A stretch of 64,000 nt of DNA, from assembly GCA_009761415.1 (NCBI GenBank), contig QUOL01000009.1, forward strand, positions 992,001 through 1,056,000, given 5' to 3'. Each line of letters starts with the position of its first letter. The stretch's first letter is position 1. The position numbers and the translations under genes were made by a program. Under the pieces are notes generated by a model that did not search any database, had not been told where the DNA came from, and saw only the letters and a program-made list of their open reading frames with translations. Shown one piece after another: positions 47,190 to 58,441 of this stretch. This stretch comes from Sarcomyxa edulis (taxonomy: Eukaryota; Basidiomycota; Agaricomycetes; Agaricales; Mycenaceae).

Positions 47190-48344
47190 GACCCCACGCC
47201 TCTCCGTACATCAACGTCTTCAAATGGACAAGTCACCGAAAAGGCCTCCCGGCGCAACGAACTTTCCTCGTCCTTGGTATCTCTTCTTTTGCCAATGCAT
47301 CGCCACCTTGTCTGACTCGAACTCTTCCATCCCCTCATCCAATGAATCCCTCGATCCCCAAATCTTTGATCTCGAATTATGAGAATTCGCTCTTGCACGT
47401 TTCGAACACCCGCGACATCTCCTCTACGTTGTTCTTGAATCGAGTAAAACTTCGGGCGGAAACGACGGAAACTCGTTAAAGAGAAAGTTCTTACCACGTC
47501 TGGTCTCGTCAACGAGGATACAGACATGGACGGATCTATGACAGTGGACGGATTTCGATGGCATGCGGCCTTTGATCAAAGTGAGCGCTATCTTCCATCC
47601 GTTATCGATGAATATACTGTACAGCTGGATATCATTGTTGGCGAGTTCAGGTGAGTCGACCTTGTATACTACCGACGAAGATTCGTCAGTTATTGAAAAT
47701 CCGCGGCGCGTCGCTCGTCGTGAGTACATAACCAAGTGAGTTCTCAGACATTTTTTTTCATCCAAAAATTTCAACGACAATCCTGACGGCGGCTCCTACC
47801 CGGACAGGGAGCACATCTTGAGGCGAATTGGTATTCCACCTTCGACTACCTGTTTGTCTCCCATCGGAACGGATCAGTCAGAAGACGACCTCACGTCCTT
47901 CTCATCGCGTCGCGTTCCTTTTGAACTCCCAAATCCGCACTCGGTTCATTAAACGGACGTGTATGTCCAGGAATACATCGATACGGAAACGGTCAGGGGA
48001 GCATAGTCAGAGATAATGAGGGACAAAATCCTTGGAGCAACTGGCGGGAAGGTGTTTACATCTTGTAGAGAGCAGGACGAATCCCGCCACACCGTCGTTC
48101 TCGTCCTGGTGTCCCTTTCCGGAATATGTCAGTATATAGAGCTAGAATTAACGAGTAGGTACATGGTTCAGTGGGGTGTTCAGAACTTACAAAAGTGTGG
48201 TTCAGACCAAAAGACACGATTGCTGTAGACTCGAGGAGCACAGCCACTTTCCAGGCGAACGCGTTCAAACGCGGTGTGTCACCGTGTGACAGAACTCTCG
48301 ACTTCACCTCCTTTCTAACGTTCGTCATTGGTCAGGGCTATATC
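47190..48344. other. Element interval with unresolved frames
   Basis: About 1.15 kb. Plus strand 47526-47653 encodes a plausible piece (MDGSMTVDGFRWHAAF... VQLDIIVGEF) ending at a GTGAGT donor. The minus strand at 47424-47780 has an equally open frame (YKVDSPELANNDIQLYSIF). I could not join either into a gene. One may be an exon of a further element gene or a remnant. Confidence 0.35.
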
Positions 48345-50318
48345 ATGTCGGACGAGGATACCAATGACCGCCGAGAAGCTAGGCATACCTACCGCAATTG
48401 TCTCCGGGTTGCACAGAACAGTCTAGAAGCCGTAGTTCATGCAAGACATGTCCTTGTGGATGAGTTTTCAGATTCGGATGAAGATGTCGGCAATTCCTCT
48501 TTGAATCTGGAGCAAATCGACAAGAGTTTCAAGAGTACTCTCAATGGATACTTGGTGAGTACGTCTTTGTGTCTTTTGCCTCTTGGAGTCTGACACAGGT
48601 CATGGACAACCAGAAAGCGTTGCCAATCGCGCCAAGTCAACGGACCAACGCCACACCCACCACCGGTGCAGGTGCTCAAACTGCAGGATCTCGAGCATCT
48701 GGAACATCAGCGCAGACCCAAACAGCTGGAGCTTCAGGATCTGGATCTGGCGCGACATCCAAGGGTGCGAAGAGCGCTACCACCAAGGTCAGTCCACATG
48801 ATCCAAATCATGTTCTCGATTTGAGTGTTAACCAAGCGGTAGAAAACATCGCACAAGGACAAGGACAAGCAGACAACTCCCGCAAACTCTGGACCAGCCA
48901 CAACTTCTTCAACCTCATCATCTGGAGCCGCGGCCAACACCGCCGTGTTGACTTCTACTCAAATGGCCGATCTTTGGATCACCTTCAGAGAAAAGCCCTG
49001 CCTCACACCTCAAGAGTTCTTGGCTCAAGTGGTAGCGACTCCAAAGAGCATACCCGTTTCTCGATTGGAGGCGCTGCACAACGCGACTCGTGGCGTGGAA
49101 CTCATTACACAGGAAGATGCTGTTTGTGACCTCGTATATATGCTGTGTACCATGGCACTCATCTACTTGCAGGTCCACCTCTTCCAAGATATCAATAAGA
49201 ATCCATACGACGCCAAAACCCTTCTCGAATCCTACCACAAGGACTTTCAATCGTTAAGAAGGGGCACCCTGGTTGAGAACGTTCAGGTGACCAAATCGCA
49301 TTGGGTAGATCTTATCTTTGGCCCTGCTGTTGAGACTGGCTGATACTAACCTCATCACTGGGCGTAGGATCTACAAAATATTGACACCGGATCGCTAACA
49401 CAAACCTGGGTGCAAACCATGGTTTGCAAACTTATGAGCGCTCATTTTGCGCGACGCTGGTATACGAAAACTAGTCATGACCCTCAATTCCCATCTCGGA
49501 TGTATCGGTCCATTTGGGCCGTAGGACTGGAGGGAAGGAACGCTCTTAACGATCAGGATATCGAAGACCCAGAAATGCAGAGATTGTTCGGAAAAGAGTT
49601 GAAAAGGTCCAAGAAAAAGGAGGAACGTGAAGTTGTCGCGCGCAATCGCCTTCTTCAGATGTATGCTCGAGTGCGTCGATTTTCCTTTGAAATCTCGTCT
49701 ATATCATCTCAGTTCCTCGCCATCAGTTCGGACCCATGGTCATTTTAGATCCTTCGTGGCAGATGCGTTCGTTCAGAAACCAGGCCACAGGTCCGGTATC
49801 CCAGGCCGGAGCAATCAATTACTACAATAGAATGGCAACTGAGGTCGACGCAGACCAGCCCCACCCCCTCGCAGAGAATTGTCTTGCAGCTGAGTGGATG
49901 ATTGTCTACGCTATATCTCAATTATACACCGACGGGCTGAATAGCCCACAAGTCGTGATGATCAAGAATGTCTTATGGGAGTTACGACGTTGCTCCCTCA
50001 TCCATCGCGACCCTACCCCCCCTTTGACCGCTACCCCCCAATTGAACACGAACCAGATGTCGTTGAACTTTCCCGTACATGAAGAGATGTTCGAGAGGTG
50101 GTTCAAGCTCCAAGACAATCTTATCCCGGCAGGCGACATGGCTGAACTTCCTCCTGTTCATGATGCCTCTACACAGAGGGGAAGGGCTAGGCAGGCCTTG
50201 AAGACAATCGGTCAGTTTACTCCCCGAATTCATATGCTGCATATGTTAAATTTTTCAACCAGAGACTGGCCGAGTCGAAAAGGCAAGCACCAAGAGCAAA
50301 GGCAAGCGAAAGGCTTGA
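48345..50318 (+). CDS. Unrecognised protein encoded inside the element
   Basis: Six exons join in frame to about 555 residues. It starts MSDEDTNDRREARHTYRNCL, with an acidic helix (HVLVDEFSDSDEDVG). It then has an Ala/Ser/Thr/Gly-rich linker (residues about 75-160), a conserved-looking helical part (ADLWITFREKPCLTPQEFLAQV, LVYMLCTMALIYLQVHLFQD, LMSAHFARRWYTKTSHDPQF, WQMRSFRNQATG, MIVYAISQLYTDGLNSPQ) and a basic end KSKGKRKA that could be a nuclear signal. There is no Cys/His cluster, membrane segment or known domain. The introns (44-70 nt) all remove stops or shift frame, so the model is coherent. It lies on the same strand as and just upstream of the recombinase, which suggests a partner or cargo of the element. 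Confidence 0.6.
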
Positions 50319-50633
50319 ACAGACGGCTTCCAGGTATTGTTACCTTGAATCTTCTATCAACGAAATTGGACTGAACCCTTCAATTAGTCTTTCTCGTGTG
50401 GTTTTACGATGAGATTCGAGGTGATTCTTTCATGCATGCATTCGAACATTCGTTCGGCTCCTCACTTTTCCTACTGTTTCTCTTTCTCTCGGCACTCGTG
50501 TAGTTCTAGATAATAAATGACCTTTGTATCTTGCTAGCGTTGGTCTAGCTATTGTCCGTGATATTTTTCACAAAGTTAACGTTGAGATAATGTGTCTAGA
50601 AGACGCAGGCCAACGTAGGACCAAAAGCTTGAC

Positions 50634-50677
50634 TCGCAAGGTGACCGTGACCAGTTCGCAAGGTGACCGTGACCAGT
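50634..50677 (+). promoter_or_regulatory. Tandem 22-bp repeat carrying GTGACCGTGACC
   Basis: Two perfect consecutive 22-bp copies (50634-50655 and 50656-50677), each containing GTGACCGTGACC, about 210-250 nt before the recombinase start and about 80 nt before a TATA box. The core resembles the GACCGT repeats in the promoter at 15411-15444. Confidence 0.6.
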
Positions 50678-50753
50678 TCAAACTCCGCTAGAAATCCATC
50701 GTCATCGCGTACCACCTCTTCTCTCTCCCTTTCTCCTCATCCTTTCTCCTCAT

Positions 50754-50761
50754 TATATATA
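50754..50761 (+). promoter_or_regulatory. TATA box of the recombinase gene
   Basis: TATATATA 122 nt before the ATG at 50883, preceded by a long CT-rich run. Confidence 0.5.
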
Positions 50762-50882
50762 TTCGACACAAACATTTGTATTATTGGATTCATATTTTGG
50801 GATCCCCAACTCTTCCCCTCCTCATCATTCTCGAGACACGTGACTCATTGGCTCCTATCTTGATTCTCCGATTCTCCGTACG

Positions 50883-53800
50883 ATGCCTTTGGCTGCACCG
50901 CCACAGCCAAGGCAGTCCACTGCGGCATCCAGACAGGCCCTCATCGCTCAACGTCTTGCTGCGCAAGAACCCAACGTAGCACAGGCCTACCAGGAAAGTT
51001 TGGAAAACACTACACATTATCGTTCTCTCGAGAAGGAGACTTTATCACGCCACAAACACATTTCAAATCTATGGAAAGAGTTTGTCGAACAACATGCCGA
51101 AGCAGCCAACATGTCTGCAGTCATCGCTAAAGGGTGCAAACTTCCTACAGAAGGTGGGTGTACAATAAATCTCATTGTATCACGTCAAATTGATCCAGCG
51201 TTCAGGCCAGATGAAGGAGTTCATACGCTTCATGGGTATGTCCATCCCAGGAAAATTAACGGAATACATGAGCAAGAATACTATGTCCACCTACCTTCAC
51301 ACCTTTTACTGCTTGTGGCCACGGTACGGTTGCCAAAAGTTACCTCAGGACGCCCGTTTGCAGGTCACGGCTTATTCTAAATCCCCCGAATTCCTCAACT
51401 TGGCACCTCTCACCAGTCAAATGCGTGTCAAAGCGGTAGCTGACGCTGTGGACATTGCGATCATAGTGCGCGCATGTTGGGAAGATAGAGATCTATACTC
51501 CTCACTTCGAATTCGGATTCAATTCTTGATTACCTCTTTGATAACAGCCCTTACTTCCTCGCGTCCAGGAGCTGTACTCGAATCCGGGTGTCACACAGGC
51601 TCCAACGAGTGCATACATCACGGAGACATCCAATACATCATCATTCCCAACCCCGACGACCCTGCTCATCCTTTCCTCCTTCTCATCGTCTGCCTCAGGT
51701 ATCTCAAAGGCAAACGGCGAGACGACTCAGCGAATCAATATTTCTTTTTGTGTATGGAGGCGCCCGAGAACAGGCAGTGTTGCTCCGTGATGCTTCTGTT
51801 GTATATTGCTATTCTTGACAAGGTCTTCGTCGATGTCCACACTGTCGATGATATCTTATCACCAGCAATCCATCCCACCGGTGTCCATCGTCTTCGTATC
51901 AGACCGGAGATGCACAATATTCCTGTGTTACGCAAGGATGTTCGAACATCCAGCGGGTGGGTCACATCTCCTACCGAAGCATTCTCATATGCTACCTATA
52001 ACACGCTTCTCCGTGACCAGAGTCTGAGAGCTGGCTTTCCAGGTAATGTTCCTTTTCATTCAAGAGAACATATAACCATCTAACACGGTTCACAAAGTTG
52101 CCATGATTTCGTATGACTCGCGACGTGGAGCTGCGAAAAATTATAGTCTTCTCTTAGCGGAAGCAGAACTCAAAATCTTGATGGGGCACAATCCAGGTTC
52201 TAACCAGTTCTATGTGAGCCTTTAGTACATTTTGATCACTTCACAACAGCTTAACAACCATCCAGCACTCATATCAAACTCGATACTCTACCGTCGATCT
52301 CTCAGCAGTGCACCGTGGCCAAGAACAAGACAAGCAAGTAACGGCAAACATGGATGCACGTTTGGATTTATGCTCATCGTTACGTATCTACTAACACGTC
52401 CCTCTTGCGATTTGATACAGGTATGCATGCGTTTATCTTCCAGGAGAGATGTCGATGCTCCCGTACGGTTGAATATGTCAGAAAGAAACGATCTTTTCAA
52501 TGAGCCAGTCCTGATACAAATGAGGGCCGATAGACGAAAGGTAAACTCCCTTGCAATATATGAATACATATTATTGAATGGCAACCCCTCTGTAGGTCAT
52601 GACCTTGATCAACACACTGGGAACCCGACTTCTCGCGCTTGATGAAAACTCAGATGAAGTTCCTCCTTTGAAGACGGAGATAGAAGAACTGTCTGAGAAG
52701 GCTAAGAAAACATACCTCAAATACACAAACATTGTGAATAGGGAAACCGCATTGCGTGTAAAGGCTTCTCGGGCGGACTTCTTCGAAAGCGCGTCGACAC
52801 GTCAGTTGAGAGGAGAGGTATATGCTATATCGAGTTTGTCGCTGCGTATATGCGCTAACTCTTTTCACTTACAGTCTAGTAATACGCTGATACCCATGGC
52901 CGCAACTTCGGTGTCAAGACTTGCGCGTATCTCGAACCACCCAGAGTCATCTTTGACTGGAACGGCGTCATCGAGTTCAATTGGCCCCAACAAAGAAAAC
53001 CATGCATCTCCTACTTTTGTCCCTAACGATACAACTACACATGACCCATACGACGACCTTCTCGCACTTTTCCACAATTTGACGTCGGAATCGCGTAGCA
53101 CGCACTTAGGCAAATGCGTTGACATGCTATTATCTCTGCCGTCCATGACGTTGGCAGAGTGCTACCCAGGCCAATTTCCTACTGCCGAAAATAAATGCCC
53201 GGTGTGTGATAAGCAGTGCTCGTGAGTCTCATCATGATCCTACGACTACACGCTCTCATCATTTTTCCTTCACAGAACGCTTCATGTCAAGACTGCATCT
53301 CTCAATGGAGAAACTGCCGCACATATCCACAAATGTATCACAGCACAGAAATCGCAAGAGGCCGGGCAGTTTCTGGATGACAGCTATGTCCCTCAAAGAT
53401 GTCTGTGGAGGTCCTGTCGTCGACCTTCTACGATATGGGCCTCCCGAGCAGATTTCATTGAGCATGTCAATACGCACATTGATCCTATGCAGTACCGCCA
53501 CCCAGGGCAAGCTCAGCGTTGTCGCTGGAACATAGACGGTGATAGTGACTGTGAAGAGACCACATGTGATGACTGGCACATCCATTTCTCCGAATACCAC
53601 GCTATAAACACGTCGCTTGTGGTGGTTGTAAAGTATTGCTATCTGTGTAATATGTGGTAAGTATCGAGTGGTTGATCATCAATGTCTTGCTTACATATAC
53701 ATGATTCAGGTTTATCGACATCGACGGAGACGGGGCTGCCTTCAGAGAACATTCCTTAGCTCACTTTGAAACCCTATTTTTGGAGTTCATGACGCGACCA

Positions 53801-55339
53801 ACAACCCCTGTTGATCTGACGCCCCGAGAAATTGTCATCATCGACGATCATATCGAGTTTGAACATGGTACCGGATTTGGTGGAGCTCAGCCAGAATTTC
53901 ACGGATATGTACGCCGGAGTCGCGTGATTACACCCATGTTTTGCCCATGGTGTGTCTATGACGAATCACTAGATATGAGTGAACGTATGAAGCAGTAAGT
54001 GCCTTATCATCATCATAGTCACTCAATGAGACTTAATAGTCCTCGCTCCTAGATGGGCGGACACACAGCTTTTCTACGTACATCTCTGTATCCACACAGA
54101 TGTCATATCTGACACGCCATCATTGTGCCCTGCGCCATCATGCGGGAGTCATTTATTTTCCGCCTACGAACTTCTCTACCACCTCGTGACTTATCATCGA
54201 CTCCCTGTATGTCGCGGGACGAGGCAATCTATCGTTCGGGGACTGAAGCTTCCAGAAAATGTTTCTGAGACATCAGACACGTCGATCTCGACAACTGGTA
54301 CGACATTCGCAGAGATGTCTGCCGACACGTCTAATACTTCCATGGAAACACACGCCACCATGGAGTCCGAGGTTCGGAGAGGCAAGAGAAGAGCTGTGAT
54401 CGTGCATGATGAAGACGATGATGAAGACGAACTTGTGGTGGTCAGGAACAAGACAAGAAAAAGGGCTCGAAGGGCTGTGATCTTGGATGAAGAGGATTAC
54501 GAAGATGAACCTCTGAACGCTGCGGGGGTGGTTGGGAACAAGAAAAGAAGATCTGATCGGGTAGTGGTCCGGGAGGGGAAGATCAAAGCTTTCTGCAACG
54601 GATGCTTCAACGTCCGCGCGGACATATCATCTCATCTTGCTGCCGCCAAAGTCAGGGGCGACAAATGCTACTTGGTGAGTACCTACCAGATTGTAACGGA
54701 CGGCGAAAGAAGCCAGGAGAAGATTCAGTGGGTTCCAGATGAGGTCAGTTCCGTTTGACTGTCCAAACCGTTTCTGCTAACTGTCGTCACCCACAGAATG
54801 GAAGCTTCGTCGTCAGTTCAAAGGGAGGTACTCACAGATGCCACAAGTGCCGCCTTGTTTTCCACGACATCAGGGACCATCTTCCCGACCATTGTGACCA
54901 GAAGGTATTCCGAATCAAGGACCCAGCGTTGGGACGCAAGGGTCGTGAGGAGTTTGGGCCCGAGCACAACTTTTTGGAGTGGTTGGAAACAGCTCCTCCG
55001 CGCAAAGATGAGAAGGTACGTCATAGTGTAGGCGTCTATAGAACAAACTGATAACCAAGAACAATGCAGGACACAATGACAGAACTACACCAACCAAAGG
55101 TCGATATATCTCTCGTTTGCTTGAGACTGCTTGCTGATAACTTATTTATTCAGCCTTATCGATGTATGGGTTGCTCCCGCGAGTTCCGAGACATTCGTCA
55201 ACATTTAGACGGTCCCGCAAGCAGCAAGAGTGGATGTCAAAACCGCAAATACCGCGTCAGATATGGTGATAACTGGGGCAACACCATCAAATTGCCTGTT
55301 TCATCGTCCCCGGTGGCTGGGTCCAGTACCTCGATTTAA
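50883..55339 (+). CDS. Tyrosine recombinase with C-terminal zinc-finger array
   Basis: Probably the enzyme that moves the element. About thirteen exons give roughly 1250 residues. After an N-terminal helical part, the catalytic domain shows SSRPGAVLESGC (first Arg), ILIVCL-type strand then LKGKRRDD (hairpin Lys), TYNTLLRDQSLRAGFP, SYDSRRGAAKN (second Arg), LMGHNPGSNQFY (His) and HSYQTRYSTVDL (nearby Tyr candidates). This order fits fungal DUF3435/Crypton-like recombinases. The C-terminal half, after a coiled linker, holds a series of Cys/His fingers: CPVCDKQCS, CLWRSCRRP...HVNTH, CYLCNMWF...HSLAHF, CPAPSCGSHLFSAYELLYHLVTYH, CNGCFNVRADISSHL, CHKCRLVFHDIRDHLPDHC, CMGCSREFRDIRQHL, with an acidic KR-rich patch between. 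The fingers may recognise the DNA target. The exact catalytic tyrosine is not certain. Confidence 0.75.
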
Positions 55340-55438
55340 ACGCTTCTGACCTTCAAACGCCATTCCTCGTCCCCTGTCTTTCTATCAAGTCTGTGTCCTT
55401 TACATCCAAGTTTTCAATCCCCATTGTTATTGTTTTTG

Positions 55439-55689
55439 TCTCGCATTAGCCTTTGTCGACGCGCTACCCTACAGTTTTCTTTGTCGATTTTTCCGTCTCG
55501 CATTATCCTTCCCTTACACCATCGTCGACGCGCTACCCTAGAGTCTGTATTATGCATCGTCATCATCCCCTGTTTTCATCCTCTATCATTATCCGTGTTC
55601 TTCAATCCCGATTCCTCTGTACACATTGTTTTTGTTTCCGTCTCGCATTATCCTTCCCTTATACCATCGTCGACGCGCTACCCCTACAG
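55439..55689. repeat. Three direct repeats after the recombinase gene
   Basis: Three copies of a unit with TCTCGCATTA at the left and GTCGACGCGCTACCC at the right: 55439-55474 (shortened), 55493-55543 and 55638-55689. Copies 2 and 3 are almost identical over 50 bp. They lie in the 3' flank of the recombinase, between its stop and the right palindrome. Confidence 0.75.
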
Positions 55690-55861
55690 TTTGTATCTTA
55701 GAGTCTGTCTTGTACTGTTACATTCAAGGTTACATTAGAGTATTTTATGACTTGTCCATTTTTGGGACTTACCAAGAGGGAGGTGCCACAACGTTATTCG
55801 GGTGGACCACACAGTAATAGGTTGTTGAACGCAAGGGGCTGATTCGGGAATGAGTTCAGAA

Positions 55862-55881
55862 GATATCACGATCGTGATATC
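55862..55881. repeat. Right palindrome GATATCACGATCGTGATATC
   Basis: Perfect 20-bp palindrome about 100 bp inside the right tRNA half. It differs from the left palindrome (47172-47189) mainly by an A/T change at the symmetric position (CACGATCGTG versus CTCGATCGAG). Confidence 0.85.
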
Positions 55882-55981
55882 AGTACTGACGATTTACTAG
55901 GGTTGCTTCCGAAGCACCGCCACCGCGAAATCCCGCTACGAGTTCTATGGTCACTTCACCGTAGAAGTGGTTTCTGACGAC

Positions 55982-56016
55982 AGCAAGCGGCAGGGGTTCG
56001 ACTCCCCTTAGTTGTA
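55982..56016 (+). pseudogene. 3' half of a tRNA-Gly(UCC) gene (positions 38-73)
   Basis: Reads A38, anticodon-stem GCAAG, CGGC, T-arm AGGGG-TTCGACT-CCCCT, acceptor strand TAGTTGT and discriminator A. The B box is complete. TAGTTGT pairs perfectly with the ACAACTA of the half at 46927, and GCAAG pairs with its CTTGC. A T5 tract (56022-56026) follows. Just upstream, CTATGGT and GAAGTGGTT faintly resemble the 5' half, so some tRNA-derived sequence may also lie on the inner side. Confidence 0.75.
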
Positions 56017-56021
56017 TATAC

Positions 56022-56026
56022 TTTTT
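56022..56026 (+). terminator. Pol III T-tract after the 3' tRNA half
   Basis: TTTTT about 6 nt after the discriminator base, as expected for the original tRNA gene. Confidence 0.5.
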
Positions 56027-58395
56027 GCTCTCCAAAAATTTGACCTCCAGACGGTCTCGAAACCGAGGAGAACGAGTTAGAACGAGCTCGAACTCGAAAA
56101 ATCCCTTTTTTCTAGTTTGTCAGCTGACTTGCGCTTTAGACTATCCTCTTGAGGACCTAGATAGCTCCCTCAATATATCGAGAGTATTCTCAGAAAACAT
56201 TGGGCCCTTAGGCCCCGAATTGATTTACGTAGAGCGTCCCCGATGAGGAGTTTGATGAGGAATAATGGTCACATGCTCAGACACGTCGCGTCTCGGGCTG
56301 GAAGTCGGTGACGTTGTGTCTGGGTTGTGCAAGAAGGCTCATAGATCACTAATAGCTATGACCGCTGGAGTAGAAGGATATAAAGATTGTGTAACGCCAA
56401 TGTAATGCATTGATGCTTTATTCAATCATGACTGCTAGTGGGCCTTGGGTGGGCATGCTCTTAGTATAGGTACAACGTATGAGTGAGATACAGTTACCCT
56501 ATGAGAGGAGAGAGGTCCAGTAAGCAGAAGTACAAGCGCTCGTCAATTTGGCCGTCGAATATGACTCAGGACCTGAGTATCCTATTCTTGTCCTCAAGAG
56601 ACACGTGAGAATAACAGACATCCATAGTCAATGAATTGAGGAGTGAACCGAGCATGTATATATTCAGGGCATAGTGAAGTTTCTGAACGCCGGGGTGTAG
56701 ATATATTCGGGTGAGTACAAGCTACTTTCACCGTAGGCTCTCGCCACAGTTCGACTAAACATAACGCCAGTATTGCGCCGATTTCCTGGTAGCTGAGTGC
56801 TGAGGGGGCACCCGGGCCATATGCCGTTGCCACACTAGTAAGATCATTGTATCCAAGTTAAGTATCCGGTAAAGGACTCGCGAGTGGCATCTCGTAGCCT
56901 GGACGAATGTGCTCTCGTTGATTTAAACGGTCGTGTCAAATTGCTTGGCCTCGTCGTACTGTAGATCACCGGCTCGATCTGGCTAACATGGAAGCAGTCA
57001 GGCTCAAGAGACTGATAGTAGCCTGAGAAACAGCACTAGGCTAAACTGACCAGAGATCCGACTGCAGGACAGGCTCTATCCAAGATATCGAATTCATGAT
57101 GTGCAGTGTTTATATACCCATGTTCTTACCTCCGTTCGGGCCGTGCTAATTCGTCGTAAAAGTGAGCGCCTGGGCCCTTTCGGGCTGCGTATACGTGTTC
57201 ACCGTAGGGGCGCCGCGGAGTTGGTCGGTCACCGGGTTGGTAGCAGGCTATATCACCTTTTATCTACGCCGGGAAATAACCAATTGGCCCTACGCATCCG
57301 GTGCATCCGGTGCATGAAGATGCGAAGGTATCCGGCCTTCAGTACTCAGGCAATTCAATGGCTGAAGGGTTTAGCAAGGAGGTGTTTAAGGGGATGTTCA
57401 TTTCGGTGGGACTTGACGAATCGAGGAGGGATGGCTCAAATTGGGAGGAAACGCGTGGCACTGTTATGGCATCATTGACAAGCAAGTCTAGGATATTTAG
57501 AAAGAAGGTTGACTGACCTACAGGTACGCGTGGCATATGAGCTTTAGTCGTGACCTGGTGTTCACACGACTGTCGTCGAGAGTCACCGACGCCCGTGCTA
57601 TAAACATAGTAAAGGACGTATAAAGTTGAGAGCTGTGAGAAGAAGAACGAGCTATCAGAACATGACACGTACGGGGGAGCTACTGACAGTTCACGCTTAT
57701 GATGTCAGCGGTACGTATCTGTTCGCCGATCTCGAATGGGGTATACCAGAAAGCGTGAACATCATACATACGTTCCGTTGACCTTCGGTTTGTAGTCCGG
57801 AGAGAGCCTCGAGGCGAAGGCGCTAATCGATAACACAGTTGAACTTCCGATAGTCCGTCCGACAAGTTGATAGATGGATACCAGAGACATTTGTCACCTC
57901 CAGGCCGGGTAAACGTATAAGGGTAATGGTGGCGTTGGCTGGAGGATCCTAGTGAATCAGTAGCACTACTCACAAGCAATCAACAATTGAATTCATTGAT
58001 GGAGTGATTGCAGTGATTGTCAAGATGTGCTATAGCTCGCCCAGTATATATGGCCGACTGCAACGGTAGTCTGTAGGTCGGGGTATTCACGCGGATCTGG
58101 GTGGATGGGCCGGGGCTACAGCGCTTGTGAGGATATCGCGAGGATGCTTCGGTCTCGAGGCAGCCTGAGATATCGATCAATTCAGGAATCAATTTGGGAA
58201 GATCGGTCCAAAAATCATTCCGATATTTGGCCCGTATTTGTTTCAGGTTCTTTCGCAGGCAGTTGCCTCCGGATGGAGCATCTTAGCTTTCTACCATCGG
58301 GCGTCTGATTTGCCTTGATTCTATCTATTTCACCAGTATGGAGCCTTCATTTCTTGGCCTTAAACTTTCCACCCAGGCCAAACCCCGAAAAAATC
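56027..58395. other. Gene-free interval, possibly decayed genes
   Basis: About 2.4 kb. Candidate frames at 56594-56833 (minus, begins MATAYGPGAPSALSYQEIG), 57301-57516 (plus, GFSKEVFKGMFISVGLDESRR) and 57680-57979 (minus) have no recognised relatives and cannot be joined. I see no RNA gene or repeat. Confidence 0.35.
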
Positions 58396-58402
58396 TATAA
58401 AT
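58396..58402 (+). promoter_or_regulatory. TATA box of the P450 gene
   Basis: TATAAAT 40 nt before the ATG at 58442. Confidence 0.55.
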
Positions 58403-58441
58403 CAGCTTCAAAATCTCGCTTCTCACCTTCAACCCACCGTG

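Larger units (their letters stand above)
46927..56016 (+). mobile_element. Putative tyrosine-recombinase element inserted in a tRNA-Gly gene
   Basis: About 9.0 kb bounded by the 5' half (46927-46962) and 3' half (55982-56016) of one tRNA-Gly(UCC) gene. Inside, in order from the left: the D-arm inverted repeat, an intact tRNA-Gly(UCC) on the minus strand, palindromic sites (47147-47189), a region with unresolved frames, an unrecognised gene (48345-50318), a tyrosine recombinase with zinc fingers (50883-55339), three direct repeats (55439-55689) and a second palindrome (55862-55881). Enzymes of this class are known to use tRNA genes as targets in bacteria and archaea; in fungi, Crypton and Starship elements use tyrosine recombinases. 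I see no obvious target-site duplication. The exact ends are inferred from where the tRNA homology stops. Confidence 0.6.

Noticed and set aside
47021..47527. 168-codon minus-strand frame over the tRNA
   Set aside because: It contains the whole tRNA-Gly gene and the palindromes; a shadow frame.
46927..56016. Trans-spliced or giant-intron tRNA made from the two halves
   Set aside because: The 5' half lacks a B box, the 3' half lacks an A box, many T-tracts lie between, and protein-coding genes fill the gap. Disruption by insertion is simpler.
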